64,000 nt of DNA from an uncultured Paracoccaceae bacterium (GCA_947492475.1 CANLNM010000002.1:372001-436000), one strand, 5' to 3'; counted from the first letter of the stretch, positions 53,501 to 62,119 are shown. A program made the numbers and translations. The notes: generated by a model not told the origin, from the letters alone.

Positions 53501-54415
53501 TTCCTCGATTTGCCATTGATGACCGGGGATGAGGTTCCACATGCGCCACATGTCGGATTTACCAGCAAACCATGGCCGGGATCTGTTGCGCTTTATTCCT
53601 CGACGCAGGATGCAAATTATGCGGTGAACACGATTGCGGACCAATCTGCCATTATTGGGATCACCGAAACCGAACTGGTTCGGGCCGCTCCGGGATTATG
53701 GGATCGAGGGCCGGCATTGCGAGTGAAACTGGTCCGTGGCGCGTTGCTGGGGGTGACCCCGGAACAGATTTTGTCTGGGGCCAATTTGGCGGCGATTGGG
53801 GATGGAACGCCTGAAAACTGGGAATTGTTCCAATTTACGAATGCCGATCTGGTCGCGCCCGACACCTATGAACTGACACTGCGTTTGCGGGGGCAGGCGG
53901 GCAGTGATGGGCTCATGCCCGATCAATGGCCGGTTGGGTCTTTGTTTGTGCTGATGGATGATGCCATGTCGCAGATTGGGCTGAATACAGCCGCGCGCGG
54001 GGTTTTGCAGCATTACCGCTATGGCCCCTCTCAACGGGCGCTGGGTGATGCAACCTATCGGTATCGCGCCGAGGCGTTCCGTGGCGCTGGGCTGCGCCCT
54101 TATGCGGTGGCGCATCTGAGGGCGAAACCCAATGGGGCGGACACTGATCTGACTTGGATCCGGCGCACGCGTCTGGACGGTGACAGCTGGGATGGATTTG
54201 ACGTGCCTCTGGGCGAAGCGGTGGAACGCTATCAGGTTAAAGTGTTTCAATCCGGAACGTTGGTGCGTGACGACGTGATCACCACACCAAACTGGACCTA
54301 CAGCGCCGCCCAAAAGGCCAGTGATGGCATCAGCGGACCCTATCATATCCAAGTGGCGCAGCTGTCTGAAAGCTTTGGACCGGGACCGTTCAAAGGCCTC
54401 GATCTGGATGGCTAA
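50504..54415 (+). CDS. GTA g15, baseplate 'megatron' with TIM-barrel domain
   Basis: The 1303-residue protein equals RcGTA g15 in length. The N-terminus has hydrophobic Gly/Ala repeats and RLTGASEGTAIPRLYGRVRV; the middle (about 420-760) is the GTA TIM-barrel domain with GSEMRSLTQIRG, DFIGIDNYMPLSDWRD, WFTELGCAAIDKG; the C-terminal half contains tail-fibre-like domains and an FNIII-like end. It forms the host-facing tip. Its stop overlaps the next gene's ATG. Confidence 0.96.
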   Translation: MATIVLSAAGMALGASVGGTALGLSAATIGRAIGASVGRVIDQRLLGAGSETIETGQVDRFRLTGASEGTAIPRLYGRVRVGGQVIWATEFLETKTKHGGSGKGGPPKPTTVEYSYSVSVAIALCEGEITRVGRVWADGREVSPDDLNMRVYAGSEDQMPDPKMEAVEGAGNVPAYRGTAYVVLEDLDLGQFGNRVPQFTFEVSRPAQPDLEDETADMTRMVKAVALMPGTGEYALATTPVHITREFGEQAVTNVNSASGKSDLQTSLDHLDEELPDCGSVSMIVSWFGDDLRADQCTLRPKVEQTTADGNEMPWRVSGLTRAGAQNVPVVDDRVIYGGTPADQSVVEALIDIADRGKKAVFYPFILMDQLDGNGLINPWTGQAGQPHLPWRGRITLSAAPGQVGTPDRTAAAAAEVAAFFGTAAPADFTQAGNTVTYSGPNEWSYRRFILHYAHLCAMAGGVDAFCIGSEMRSLTQIRGAGDSFPAVDAMIQLAADVRGILGPSTKIGYAADWSEYHGYQPGGANKYFHLDPLWADDNIDFIGIDNYMPLSDWRDGLDHADVDARSIYNLDYLRANVAGGEGYDWYYHSPESRAAQIRTPITDSEGEEWIWRYKDIQNWWGQYHHNRIDGVRDTLPTIWEPGSKPIWFTELGCAAIDKGTNEPNKFLDPKSSESSVPHYSNGIRDDFIQMQYLRAVHQHYADVGNNPISLTYGGPMVDMSRAHVWAWDARPHPFFPVSQDIWSDGENYARGHWITGRSAARPLASVVAEICEKAGVADYDTSRLFGLVKGYLHERVGTARSALQPLMLAHGFDVVDRDGALHFITRTGMPDATLEFDDLAVPDDVEGDIEFTRSAEAEMAGRVRLNYVAGDGDYEVATSEASLADDTAYNVSQSELPIVMSRGEGQGVVERWLAEARVARDGVRFALPPSMSHLGAGDVVRIQTDQGGGIFRMDRVEQAKQMEIEAVGVEPEVYRAHNTAEVYAPLQTQAQAVPVEGVFLDLPLMTGDEVPHAPHVGFTSKPWPGSVALYSSTQDANYAVNTIADQSAIIGITETELVRAAPGLWDRGPALRVKLVRGALLGVTPEQILSGANLAAIGDGTPENWELFQFTNADLVAPDTYELTLRLRGQAGSDGLMPDQWPVGSLFVLMDDAMSQIGLNTAARGVLQHYRYGPSQRALGDATYRYRAEAFRGAGLRPYAVAHLRAKPNGADTDLTWIRRTRLDGDSWDGFDVPLGEAVERYQVKVFQSGTLVRDDVITTPNWTYSAAQKASDGISGPYHIQVAQLSESFGPGPFKGLDLDG

Positions 54416-54728
54416 CGCGCTGGGCATGCGGGCTTTGTTGCCGGGTGATCTGGATTTTGCGGTGCGGGCGGTTTTGCCGATCGCCCCCCCAGATCGCCCG
54501 GCCATGGTGCGCCAACTGATCCAACAGGCCCGTCTGGCAGAGGCACATCGTCGCCAAACGGGCAGGGCGCATCCCAAATTCGGCACAGGGTCCCTCATGT
54601 CAGCGGCCAGCAAATGGCCCCTGACACCGATGCCACATCACTGTGACATTGGCTATTTGGCCGCTCTGCAAACCACTACGCAGGTGCTGATCCAACAGCT
54701 CAGTGAGGGCAATCCAGACCAACATTAG
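54408..54728 (+). CDS. Small conserved gene at the end of the GTA cluster
   Basis: The 106-residue product begins MANALGMRALLPGDLDFAV and contains RPAMVRQLIQQARLAEAHRR and HCDIGYLAALQTTT. It corresponds to the short gene often found after g15 in roseobacters; I know no function for it. The ATG lies within the last codons of g15 (ATGGCTAA), so it is translationally coupled. Confidence 0.75.
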   Translation: MANALGMRALLPGDLDFAVRAVLPIAPPDRPAMVRQLIQQARLAEAHRRQTGRAHPKFGTGSLMSAASKWPLTPMPHHCDIGYLAALQTTTQVLIQQLSEGNPDQH

Positions 54729-54832
54729 CGATGCGATTGCGTTTTTTTCGTTAGGTTTCTGGGTCTTGCCCCGATTGAAATGCAAAATATCACATAAATT
54801 CATCACGGTTTTGTAAGGGTTTGGGTTGCATC

Positions 54833-54860
54833 TTGGCGTTTGGGGGCTATCTGCTATAGG
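54833..54860 (+). promoter_or_regulatory. Sigma70-like promoter of cysE
   Basis: TTGGCG (54833-54838), 16-bp spacer, TATAGG (54855-54860), about 32 bp before the cysE ATG. The -10 box is the same as in the acpP and GTA promoters. Confidence 0.55.
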
Positions 54861-54892
54861 CTCCTTAGGGAAGATTGCAGCAGGGACCCGTC

Positions 54893-55786
54893 ATGGCTCA
54901 ACTCAATTCAAATGTCGCAAAGCTTGACCCAGTTTGGGCGCGTATTCGGTCAGAAGCAGAAGACGCGATCGCAAATGAACCGTTGATGGGGGGCATGTTT
55001 CACTCTGTTATCCTGCATCACAATTCATTTGAACGCGCTCTGGCTTACCGTCTGGCGATGAAGCTGGAATCAGATGAAATGCCTGCGCAGATCCTGCGGG
55101 AAATCGCGGACGAAGCCTATGCGATTGAACCCAACCTGCCAGCGGCGGGGCGTGCGGATCTGGTGGCGATTTTTGAACGTGACCCGGCCTGCCATCGCTA
55201 TATGCAACCGCTGTTGTTTTTTAAAGGATACCAAGCCGTTCAAGCCTATCGGCTGGGGCATTGGCTGTGGAAACAGGGCCGGCACGATCTGGCATATTTC
55301 CTGCAAATGCGGGTCAGTGAAACCTTTGGCGTCGATATTCACCCCGCAGCGCGGATCGGCAAAGGTCTGATGATTGACCACGCCCATTCGATTGTGATCG
55401 GGGAAACGGCTGTGGTGGGCGACAATGTGTCGATGCTGCATTCCGTGACCTTGGGCGGGACCGGCAAAGAAGAAGAAGACCGTCACCCAAAGATTGGCAA
55501 TGGGGTCTTGATCGGGGCAGGGGCCAAAGTGCTGGGCAATATCCGCATTGGCAATTGCAGCCGTGTGGCCGCAGGGTCGGTTGTGTTGATCGAAGTGCCT
55601 GATTGCAAAACCGTCGCCGGTGTTCCTGCGAAAATTGTGGGTGAAGCAGGCTGTGATCAGCCCGCGATGTCGATGAACCAATTGGTGCAAACGGCCCCCG
55701 CTGGCAAAGAAAGCCCAGAAACAAGCACACCAGGAACGGGCGCCCCAGAAACAAACACCCCGGATAGCCGCGCTCAGGACAGCTGA
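54893..55786 (+). CDS. cysE: Serine O-acetyltransferase
   Basis: The 297-residue enzyme makes O-acetylserine from serine and acetyl-CoA for cysteine synthesis. The left-handed beta-helix shows DIHPAARIGKGLMIDHAHS, VVGDNVSMLHSVTLGGTG, HPKIGNGVLIGAGAKVLGNI and VAAGSVVL. The last 40 residues are a Thr/Pro/Glu-rich extension beyond the usual end. AGGGA precedes the ATG at 54893. It borders the GTA cluster, as described in other roseobacters. Its last 13 bp overlap the convergent AhpD-like gene. Confidence 0.95.
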   Translation: MAQLNSNVAKLDPVWARIRSEAEDAIANEPLMGGMFHSVILHHNSFERALAYRLAMKLESDEMPAQILREIADEAYAIEPNLPAAGRADLVAIFERDPACHRYMQPLLFFKGYQAVQAYRLGHWLWKQGRHDLAYFLQMRVSETFGVDIHPAARIGKGLMIDHAHSIVIGETAVVGDNVSMLHSVTLGGTGKEEEDRHPKIGNGVLIGAGAKVLGNIRIGNCSRVAAGSVVLIEVPDCKTVAGVPAKIVGEAGCDQPAMSMNQLVQTAPAGKESPETSTPGTGAPETNTPDSRAQDS

Positions 55787-56106
55787 TCAAAGGCTTCCAT
55801 GGCCTTGGCACCATACATGTAGCCGGGGCCGCCATTCATCACCACGACAACATTGATGGTCTCTGCGATCTCGTCGCGTGTTGCACCGGCGCGGATCGCG
55901 GCCTTGACGTGGAACCCGATGCAATCATTGCATTGTTTCGATATTCCGATGGCCAAAGCCTGCAATTCTTTGTGTTTCGTACTCAGCACCCCATCCGCCA
56001 TGGCGGCGTCATGCAACGCGCCAAATCCTTTGGCCACGTCTGTTTGCTGTGCGCGCAGGGGCTTCAACAACGCCCTGGTATGAGACAAGGCAGATTTCCA
56101 GTCCAT
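55774..56106 (-). CDS. Carboxymuconolactone decarboxylase family protein (AhpD-like)
   Basis: The 110-residue protein has the AhpD-type active site CNDCIGFHVKAA, with the CxxC pair and the histidine, and the following GATRDEIAETI helix. Such proteins act as thiol peroxidase partners or hydroperoxide reductases; the true substrate is unknown. AAAGGAA lies before the ATG at 56106. Its 3' end overlaps cysE. Confidence 0.88.
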   Translation of the reverse strand: MDWKSALSHTRALLKPLRAQQTDVAKGFGALHDAAMADGVLSTKHKELQALAIGISKQCNDCIGFHVKAAIRAGATRDEIAETINVVVVMNGGPGYMYGAKAMEAFDQLS

Positions 56107-56185
56107 TACATGTTCCTTTTGTGATGTTTCACAAGACATAGACCGGTCGCACAGAGCATGGATTGAGCCAGATCAATCCATGCCT

Positions 56186-56503
56186 TCAGGCGCTGTGAAT
56201 GTGTTCCTCAGCTGGCGGGTTTCTCAGATGGCCAACCTGTCGCCACCGTTTGAAAATCGCCCCTAGCGACATCACAATGTAAAACCCCTGGATCATCGCA
56301 GCACTCAGATTGAAATCCACCCACAAACTGGCCATCACGCAGGTTGATGCCAGCAAAACCATCACAAAATAGAGCGGCGAGGCAGAGTTTAACCGCCCCG
56401 TGCAAAGCCCATAAAACCCCGCCACATAGATCAGAAATCCGATCACACCGATGGCCCGGAACAATGTATTTAAGTCAAGTATATCAATGGGGTAGTAGGC
56501 CAT
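56186..56503 (-). CDS. Small membrane protein (CBU_0592-like)
   Basis: The 105-residue product has three hydrophobic segments (about 17-33, 44-60 and 68-85) and a polar C-terminal tail (HLRNPPAEEHIHSA). The arrangement fits the CBU_0592-like family of small inner-membrane proteins without known function. GGGGGG precedes the ATG. Confidence 0.65.
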   Translation of the reverse strand: MAYYPIDILDLNTLFRAIGVIGFLIYVAGFYGLCTGRLNSASPLYFVMVLLASTCVMASLWVDFNLSAAMIQGFYIVMSLGAIFKRWRQVGHLRNPPAEEHIHSA

Positions 56504-56631
56504 AATGCCCCCCGGAATAGGAAAGAAAGTTTGATAAAAGTCTGGTTCGTTTTAATGAGCAGACCCTAGCAAAACCGCACCAAAGCCAAAAGTCAGACTT
56601 TCCTGACCTTAGGAAACAGCCCTGAAACGAC

Positions 56632-56658
56632 AAAGGCCGCCCCAAACGGGACGGCCTT
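56632..56658 (-). terminator. Terminator of the pdh operon
   Basis: AAAGGCCG (56632-56639) and CGGCCTTT (56651-56658) with inner CCC/GGG pairing around AAAC. The stem is strong; the T-run on the minus strand is part of the stem. It lies 22 bp after pdhC. Confidence 0.65.
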
Positions 56659-56680
56659 TGCCTTGAGTTTAAGGGAATGC

Positions 56681-57988
56681 TTAGGCAAGCATAGTCATCG
56701 GGCTTTCAAGGTTGTCCTTGATCGCGTTCAACAGGTTCGCCCCCAATGCGCCGTCGATCACGCGGTGGTCAACGGACATGGTCACAGACATCACCGTGGC
56801 CACAGCCAGTTCGCCATCTGCGCCAACCACTGGTTTCTTGACCCCGGCGCCCACGGCCAGAATGCCGGAATGCGGTGGGTTCACGATGGCGTCGAAATTG
56901 TCGATGCCAAACATCCCAAGGTTTGAGATTGCAAAGGAACCGCCCTGATATTCATGGGGTGCCAATTTGCGATCCCGGGCGCGTCCGGCCAGGTCTTTCA
57001 TCTGGGCAGACAGCGTCGACAAGGATTTTGTATCCGCATCCTGCAACACAGGTGTGAACAGACCGCCTTCGATGGCGACGGCCACCGCCACATCAGAGGA
57101 TTTCATCTGCAGCACCCGATCCCCGGCCCAAACGGCGTTGGCTTCGGGGTTGGATTGCAGTGCAAGTGCGCAGGCCTTGATGATGAAATCATTCACGGAC
57201 AGTTTGATACCGCGTGGTTCCAGCTGTTTGTTCAACTGGCTGCGGAATTTCAGCAACGCATCCAGATTGATGTCTTTGCGCAGATAGAAATGCGGGATGG
57301 TTTGTTTGGCTTCGGTCAGGCGAGCGGCGATGGTTTTGCGCATACCGTCCAGGCTGACTTCTTCGAAGTCGCGACCTTCGTACATCTTTAGCACCGTTTC
57401 CGTCGACGGACCTGCTGGCATAGCGCCGGCTGGGGCTGCGGATTTGGCGGCAGGTGCCGCTGCGGCCGCAGGTGATGCAGACGGTGCCGTTGCAGTGGCG
57501 CCTTCGACGTCAGCCTTTACGATGCGCCCATGTGGTCCCGACCCGGTGATCTGGGTCAAATCCAAGCCTTTGTCCGCCGCAATGCGACGCGCCAAAGGTG
57601 TGGCAAACAAACGTGACCCATCCGCGGCAGCGGGGGCAGAGGTTGGGGCAGCCTTATCGGAGCCCCCTGCGGGGGCCACCTCTGCGGCTGCGGGGGCGCT
57701 TGCGGCTGGGGCGGCAGCTGGGGCTGCAATGTCAGACACGCTTTCGCCGTCTTCCAGCAACACGGCGATGGGGGTGTTCACGGCCACGCCTTCGCTGCCT
57801 TCTGCGATCAGGATTTTACCGATCACACCTTCGTCCACGGCTTCGAATTCCATGGTGGCTTTGTCGGTTTCAATCTCGGCCAGCAAATCGCCGGATTCAA
57901 CGGTGTCGCCTTCTTTGACCAGCCATTTGGCCAATGTGCCTTCCTCCATGGTGGGGGACAGGGCGGGCATCAGGATTTCTGTTGGCAT
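56681..57988 (-). CDS. pdhC: Pyruvate dehydrogenase E2 (dihydrolipoamide acetyltransferase)
   Basis: The 435-residue core subunit has one lipoyl domain (1-78, lipoyl lysine in ETDKATMEF), an Ala/Pro linker, a peripheral subunit-binding domain (about 125-160, [19 protein letters not shown]), a second linker, and the acetyltransferase domain (about 205-435) with the active-site DHRVIDGA near the end. Its lipoyl domain is almost identical to that of E1-beta. It is the last gene of pdhA-pdhB-pdhC. Confidence 0.96.
   Translation of the reverse strand: MPTEILMPALSPTMEEGTLAKWLVKEGDTVESGDLLAEIETDKATMEFEAVDEGVIGKILIAEGSEGVAVNTPIAVLLEDGESVSDIAAPAAAPAASAPAAAEVAPAGGSDKAAPTSAPAAADGSRLFATPLARRIAADKGLDLTQITGSGPHGRIVKADVEGATATAPSASPAAAAAPAAKSAAPAGAMPAGPSTETVLKMYEGRDFEEVSLDGMRKTIAARLTEAKQTIPHFYLRKDINLDALLKFRSQLNKQLEPRGIKLSVNDFIIKACALALQSNPEANAVWAGDRVLQMKSSDVAVAVAIEGGLFTPVLQDADTKSLSTLSAQMKDLAGRARDRKLAPHEYQGGSFAISNLGMFGIDNFDAIVNPPHSGILAVGAGVKKPVVGADGELAVATVMSVTMSVDHRVIDGALGANLLNAIKDNLESPMTMLA
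57740..57988 (-). repeat. Lipoyl-domain repeat, copy in pdhC
   Basis: The first 83 codons of pdhC are nearly identical at DNA level to those of pdhB, in the same orientation and about 1.4 kb away. At protein level only six positions differ in the first 83 residues. Confidence 0.85.
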
Positions 57989-57999
57989 ATCTGTCTCTC

Positions 58000-59382
58000 C
58001 TACCGGTAGGTCACTTGTTTCACGGCAGCGACAACGTCGTCCGTGGTCACAAGTGCCAGTTTTTCAAGATTGGCCGCATAGGGCATTGGCACGTCTTTGC
58101 CAGCGCAATTGATCACAGGGGCGTCCAGATAATCAAAGGCACGTTCCATGATGGTTGCGGACAAATGGTTGCCGATGGACCCCACAGGGAAGCCTTCTTC
58201 GACAGTGACACAGCGGTTGGTTTTCATAACCGAAGCCAGCACAGTGTCATAATCAATCGGACGCAGGGTGCGCAGATCGATCACTTCGGCATCCACGCCT
58301 TCGCCCGCCAGCTGTTCTGCCGCTGCCATGGCATATTGCATACCAATCCCAAAGGACACGATGGTGACGTCATTGCCGGGGCGCGCGATGCGGGCCTTGC
58401 CAAAGGGAATGGTGAAATCATCCAGAACCGGCACGTCAAATGTGCGGCCATACAGGATTTCATTTTCAAGGAAAATCACCGGGTTATTGTCCCGGATCGC
58501 GGTTTTCATCAGACCTTTGGCATCCGCAGCCGTGTAAGGCATAACAACCTTCAGACCCGGAATTTGCGCATACCAAGCGGCATAATCCTGGCTGTGTTGC
58601 GCGCCAACGCGGGCCGCTGCACCGTTTGGACCACGAAACACCATAGGTGCCCCCATCTGACCACCGGACATATACAATGTCTTGGCGGCTGAGTTGATGA
58701 TCTGGTCAATCGCCTGCATGGCAAAGTTGAAGGTCATAAATTCAACGATTGGGCGCAAACCACCAAAGGCCGCCCCGACACCGATCCCGGCAAAGCCATG
58801 TTCGGTAATGGGCGTGTCGATGATGCGTTTAGAGCCAAATTCGTCCAGCAGACCCTGGGACACTTTGTAAGCGCCCTGATATTCTGCCACTTCTTCGCCC
58901 ATCAGGAACACAGTTTCGTCGCGGCGCATTTCTTCGGCCATGGCGTCGCGGATCGCTTCGCGCACGGTCTGGGTTTTCATTTCGGTGCCTTCGGGCCAAT
59001 CCGCAGATGCGTTGGACACAGGCGCAGCCGGGGCCGCCGCAACCGGGGTGGCGGGCGCAGCGGAGCTGTCTGCGACAGCCGCCGCATTGCCCGCTTTGGC
59101 GTCTGGGGCTGCGGTTTCGGGAATGGCAGAAGCGTCTTCGCCGTCTTCCAGCAACACGGCGATGGGGGTGTTCACCGCAACACCTTCGCTGCCTTCTGCG
59201 ATCAGAATTTTGCCGATCACACCTTCGTCGACCGCTTCGAATTCCATCGTTGCTTTGTCGGTTTCGATCTCAGCCATAATGTCGCCAGACTGGACGGTGT
59301 CGCCCTCTTTGACGAGCCATTTGGCCAATGTGCCTTCCTCCATGGTGGGGGACAGGGCGGGCATTAGAATTTCAGTAGCCAT
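58000..59382 (-). CDS. pdhB: Pyruvate dehydrogenase E1 component, beta subunit, with lipoyl domain
   Basis: The 460-residue subunit has an N-terminal lipoyl domain (1-78, ETDKATMEF), an Ala/Pro linker (about 85-130), and the transketolase-like E1-beta domain (135-460) with [39 protein letters not shown] written as shorter motifs, and [11 protein letters not shown]. The fused lipoyl domain is a known feature of alphaproteobacterial PdhB. GAGGG precedes the ATG at 59382, 13 bp after the pdhA stop; an in-frame upstream extension overlaps pdhA and is rejected. Confidence 0.96.
   Translation of the reverse strand: MATEILMPALSPTMEEGTLAKWLVKEGDTVQSGDIMAEIETDKATMEFEAVDEGVIGKILIAEGSEGVAVNTPIAVLLEDGEDASAIPETAAPDAKAGNAAAVADSSAAPATPVAAAPAAPVSNASADWPEGTEMKTQTVREAIRDAMAEEMRRDETVFLMGEEVAEYQGAYKVSQGLLDEFGSKRIIDTPITEHGFAGIGVGAAFGGLRPIVEFMTFNFAMQAIDQIINSAAKTLYMSGGQMGAPMVFRGPNGAAARVGAQHSQDYAAWYAQIPGLKVVMPYTAADAKGLMKTAIRDNNPVIFLENEILYGRTFDVPVLDDFTIPFGKARIARPGNDVTIVSFGIGMQYAMAAAEQLAGEGVDAEVIDLRTLRPIDYDTVLASVMKTNRCVTVEEGFPVGSIGNHLSATIMERAFDYLDAPVINCAGKDVPMPYAANLEKLALVTTDDVVAAVKQVTYR
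59134..59382 (-). repeat. Lipoyl-domain repeat, copy in pdhB
   Basis: Partner of the copy at the start of pdhC; same orientation. The long identical runs at DNA level point to recent duplication or gene conversion. Confidence 0.85.
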
Positions 59383-59395
59383 GATGATGTCCCTC

Positions 59396-60385
59396 TTAGG
59401 CGTAAATATCTGTCCAGAGCTCTTCGACAGCCGGTTCCGGGCTTTCTTTCGAAAAGTCTGCACTTTCGTTGACGATGGCTTTGATCTCTTTGTCGATCGC
59501 CTTCAGATCATCCTCGGATGCATGTTTGCCGGTCAGCAACAGCGACCGGACCGCTTCGATCGGATCGCGTTCTTCGCGCATTTTCTGCACTTCTTCGCGG
59601 GTACGATATTTGGCCGGATCAGACATGGAATGGCCACGGTAACGGTATGTTTTTACTTCCAGAATGTAGGGACCTTTGCCTGCACGACAATGGGCCACAG
59701 CTTTCTCTGATGCGGCTTTGACGGCCAGAACATCCATGCCGTCAACCGCTTCGCCTTTGATGCCAAACGCATTGCCGCGTTCATAGATTTCGGCCGAGGA
59801 CGTAGACCGCGCCTGGGCGGTGCCCATCGCATATTGGTTGTTCTCGATTACAAAAATCACCGGCAAATCCCACAGGGCTGCCATGTTAAATGTCTCGTAA
59901 ACTTGGCCTTGGTTCGCCGCGCCGTCCCCGAAATAGGTAAAGGTCACATTGTCATTGCCGGCATATTTATCGGAAAACGCCAGACCCGCACCCAGCGGAA
60001 CCTGTGCGCCCACGATGCCATGGCCACCGTAGAAATGCTTCTCTTTGCTAAACATATGCATCGAGCCGCCTTTGCCTTTGGAGTAACCTCCTTCACGCCC
60101 GGTCAGCTCGGCCATCACCCCTTTGGGGTCCATGCCGCAGGCCAACATATGGCCGTGGTCACGATAGGATGTGATCCGTTTGTCGCCCTCTTTGGTGGCG
60201 GCTTCTAGGCCGACAACCACGGCTTCTTGTCCGATATACAGGTGGCAGAACCCCCCAATCAAACCCATTCCATATAATTGACCGGCCTTTTCTTCAAAAC
60301 GACGGATCAAAAGCATGTCACGATAATAAGAGAGCAGCTCGTCTTTCGACACATTGGGTTTGCTACTGGCTTTTCTGGCGGCCAT
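59396..60385 (-). CDS. pdhA: Pyruvate dehydrogenase E1 component, alpha subunit
   Basis: The 329-residue subunit binds thiamine diphosphate. The ThDP motif is [20 protein letters not shown], here around residue 165, and the phosphate-loop [15 protein letters not shown] near residue 260. GGAGGAGG lies before the ATG at 60385, which begins MAARKASSK; the upstream TTG is not needed. First gene of the operon, with a 20-bp palindrome upstream. Confidence 0.96.
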   Translation of the reverse strand: MAARKASSKPNVSKDELLSYYRDMLLIRRFEEKAGQLYGMGLIGGFCHLYIGQEAVVVGLEAATKEGDKRITSYRDHGHMLACGMDPKGVMAELTGREGGYSKGKGGSMHMFSKEKHFYGGHGIVGAQVPLGAGLAFSDKYAGNDNVTFTYFGDGAANQGQVYETFNMAALWDLPVIFVIENNQYAMGTAQARSTSSAEIYERGNAFGIKGEAVDGMDVLAVKAASEKAVAHCRAGKGPYILEVKTYRYRGHSMSDPAKYRTREEVQKMREERDPIEAVRSLLLTGKHASEDDLKAIDKEIKAIVNESADFSKESPEPAVEELWTDIYA

Positions 60386-60753
60386 CAGGTCCTCCTCCTT
60401 GGGCAAAACAGATCGCTAAATAGATAGTTTAGCTTTAAACTATTCTTACAGGAGGTCGATTTAAAATTCCATTGCTAATTAACCTTGGGTCGCGCACACA
60501 GCGCAATCCGTCCATGCGTTGAGCGAATATCAAGGTTAACGCCCCCAAAGGACCCACCATGGATCACGGTGAATTTGTGTTTGGTCAAAACGGGTTAGGG
60601 GGGGGCAAAATTGTAAACGCATTTGGATCGCAGATTTGGCGATGGACCAAATGCCGACCCGTTGCGGTGCAATTTTTGAAAAAAGCGCGACTCATTGCGA
60701 TGCAAAGGCATCAAAAATCGCAAAAGAAGAACGTCGTGGTGATCAGAATCTGA
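60386..60753. other. Intergenic region between pdhA and ftsB
   Basis: Holds the pdhA leader and the palindrome, then an AT-rich stretch and a block from 60541 on. A 64-codon frame on the plus strand (60559-60753) has AAAGGA before its ATG, but its product resembles nothing and is basic without pattern; I do not call it a gene. ftsB and pdhA are both on the minus strand, so part of this region is downstream of pdhA's promoter only in the reverse sense. Confidence 0.4.
60424..60443. promoter_or_regulatory. Perfect palindrome upstream of pdhA
   Basis: ATAGTTTA (60424-60431), GCTT, TAAACTAT (60436-60443): 8-bp arms without mismatch, 38 bp before the pdhA start. The place fits an operator for a dimeric regulator of pyruvate dehydrogenase. 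I cannot assign the regulator. Confidence 0.45.
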
Positions 60754-61053
60754 TCAGCGGATGACAACTTCGTCTGACCGGATCAACCCCAGTACATCGC
60801 GCGCGCGTTCATCCAGCAGGTCCAGATCCAGAAACTGATCAGACAGGCGGCGGGTCAGATTTTCCATCCGCGCCACATCTTGTTGTAATATCGCCAATTC
60901 AAGCCGTAACGCACGCGCCTCCGCTTCGACCTCGGCACGACGAAACACGCCGTAATCCCCCTGCACAGCGGCAAAGGAAAAATAGGACCCTAATATCACG
61001 GCCCCACCAAGGAAGAAGAGAGCGCCCAAAGCCGGGCTCTTACGCGTCGTCAT
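60754..61053 (-). CDS. Septum formation initiator (FtsB/DivIC family)
   Basis: The 99-residue protein has one N-terminal transmembrane helix (about 10-30, LGALFFLGGAVILGSYFSF), a coiled-coil (40-72, VEAEARALRLELAILQQDV) and the C-terminal LLDERARDVLGLIRSDEVVI typical of FtsB/DivIC. It takes part in the divisome with FtsL and FtsQ. It is the gene usually found upstream of pdhA in alphaproteobacteria, which supports the call. Confidence 0.85.
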   Translation of the reverse strand: MTTRKSPALGALFFLGGAVILGSYFSFAAVQGDYGVFRRAEVEAEARALRLELAILQQDVARMENLTRRLSDQFLDLDLLDERARDVLGLIRSDEVVIR

Positions 61054-61222
61054 TTTACTGCCTCATCCCGGTCTAACGCCGGTTAACAAGAGATTCGCAT
61101 ATTTGATTCGGCTTGTGAATCCCCAAAATTACTTTTCTTGTAATTTCAGGCGCTTATTTGCCTATCGCTGGACATAATCGACGATGCGCGACAAGGTGGC
61201 GGGGAAAACCGGGGGAAACAGC

Positions 61223-61537
61223 ATGTTAGATATCAGGCCAAATTGCGAGTTATGCGACAAAGATTTGGCACCCGATGCCTCTGAGGCGCGTATTTGCAGC
61301 TATGAATGCACCTATTGCGCAGACTGCGTTGACCGGGTGCTGCACAATGTCTGCCCAACCTGCGGGGGCGGCTTTGCCCCACGCCCCATACGGCCCAAAA
61401 CCGCGTTTCGTGACACGCATAAACTAGGGCTGGGCCACCATCCGGCCAGCACCACACGGATGCATTCCAAGTTCAGCGCAGAGGACATTGCCGCCCATGT
61501 AGCCCGGATCAAAGACATCCCGCCCAATCAGCGTTAG
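61223..61537 (+). CDS. DUF1272 zinc-ribbon protein
   Basis: The 104-residue protein has eight cysteines in the DUF1272 arrangement: CELCDKDL, ICSYECTYCADC and NVCPTCGGG, which should bind zinc. Function unknown. The ATG at 61223 begins MLDIRPNCELC; GGGGGAAACA precedes it. Its stop overlaps the convergent gene by 4 bp. Confidence 0.85.
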   Translation: MLDIRPNCELCDKDLAPDASEARICSYECTYCADCVDRVLHNVCPTCGGGFAPRPIRPKTAFRDTHKLGLGHHPASTTRMHSKFSAEDIAAHVARIKDIPPNQR

Positions 61538-62040
61538 ATCATCGGATCATAGGCCCATTGCAGCAGCGCCTGACGTTGGCGCGGGCGGCAAAAGATATCG
61601 CCGGGATGGCAATTGGCGCGAATTTGACCTGCGTGACGGGCAAAACCGCGCCAACGTTTGATCTGAATTGCATCAATATCTGGCAAACGGCGTCCCATGT
61701 AATAGCGGCAATACCACTGAAACCAGCCCCGCGGATCGGGCCCATAGATCCAGCCTTTGTCGCGCCAAACCGACAGGGGCTGGCGGCTTTTGACGCCAAA
61801 ATAGTTGAGCGAAACATCCGGGACGTCGCTGATTTTTGCCGCGTCAAACCAATCGGTGGGAAATTCTGCGGTGCAGTCGTTTAGGTATTTGCCTTCGAAC
61901 ACCCCCATCGCTAACATTTGTGAGGGGCTGTGAAACGGGGTGAAATCCGCGTCAAAATCCTGACCCATAGGGGCGGTACGTGTATAGGAGTAACCGGTTT
62001 GAAACCGGTCCTGCACCTGAATGGTCTTGTGAGGGTTCAT
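61534..62040 (-). CDS. Unrecognised 168-aa conserved-looking protein
   Basis: Beginning MNPHKTIQVQDRFQTGYSY, the protein is rich in aromatic residues and has FTPFHSPSQMLAMGVFEGKYLND, DVSLNYFGVKSRQPL, WRDKGWIYGPDPRGWFQWYCRYY and a basic, cysteine-containing C-terminus (ANCHPGDIFCRPRQRQALL). No membrane segment or signal. The Trp/Tyr-rich, well-folded look and the repeated DP/GW motifs favour a real gene; I know no function. The ATG at 62040 is preferred over an upstream TTG. Confidence 0.65.
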   Translation of the reverse strand: MNPHKTIQVQDRFQTGYSYTRTAPMGQDFDADFTPFHSPSQMLAMGVFEGKYLNDCTAEFPTDWFDAAKISDVPDVSLNYFGVKSRQPLSVWRDKGWIYGPDPRGWFQWYCRYYMGRRLPDIDAIQIKRWRGFARHAGQIRANCHPGDIFCRPRQRQALLQWAYDPMI

Positions 62041-62096
62041 AAGGGCATCAGATCGCAAATGGGTACAATTGCAATGATATTCAAACGTCAGGTATG

Positions 62097-62119
62097 AAAA
62101 AGGCGCCCGCAGGCGCCTT
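62097..62119 (-). terminator. Intrinsic terminator of the aldolase gene
   Basis: AAGGCGCC (62100-62107), loop CGCA, GGCGCCTT (62112-62119); on the minus strand it is followed by TTTTTC. 26 bp after the stop. Confidence 0.8.

Larger units (their letters stand above)
40375..54728 (+). mobile_element. Gene transfer agent (RcGTA-type) structural gene cluster
   Basis: Seventeen genes from g1 to g15 (including g3.5 and g10.1) plus one downstream gene, all on the plus strand, in the order known from Rhodobacter capsulatus GTA: small and large terminase, portal, g3.5, prohead protease, capsid, connector, stopper, tail terminator, tail tube, g10, g10.1, tape measure, distal tail, hub, peptidase and the baseplate megatron. 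Genes overlap or lie within a few bases of each other, except 145 bp before the portal gene and 165 bp after the capsid gene. No frameshift is apparent. Integrase, repressor, lysis and replication genes are absent, as is normal for GTAs; endolysin/holin and regulator genes are encoded elsewhere. Confidence 0.95.

Noticed and set aside
40240-54728. Active prophage
   Set aside because: No integrase, repressor, replication, lysis or attachment sequences; gene set and order are those of a GTA.
60559-60753. 64-codon frame with AAAGGA before its ATG
   Set aside because: Product has no recognisable pattern, ends exactly at the stop of convergent ftsB, and lies in a region otherwise holding only regulatory sequence.
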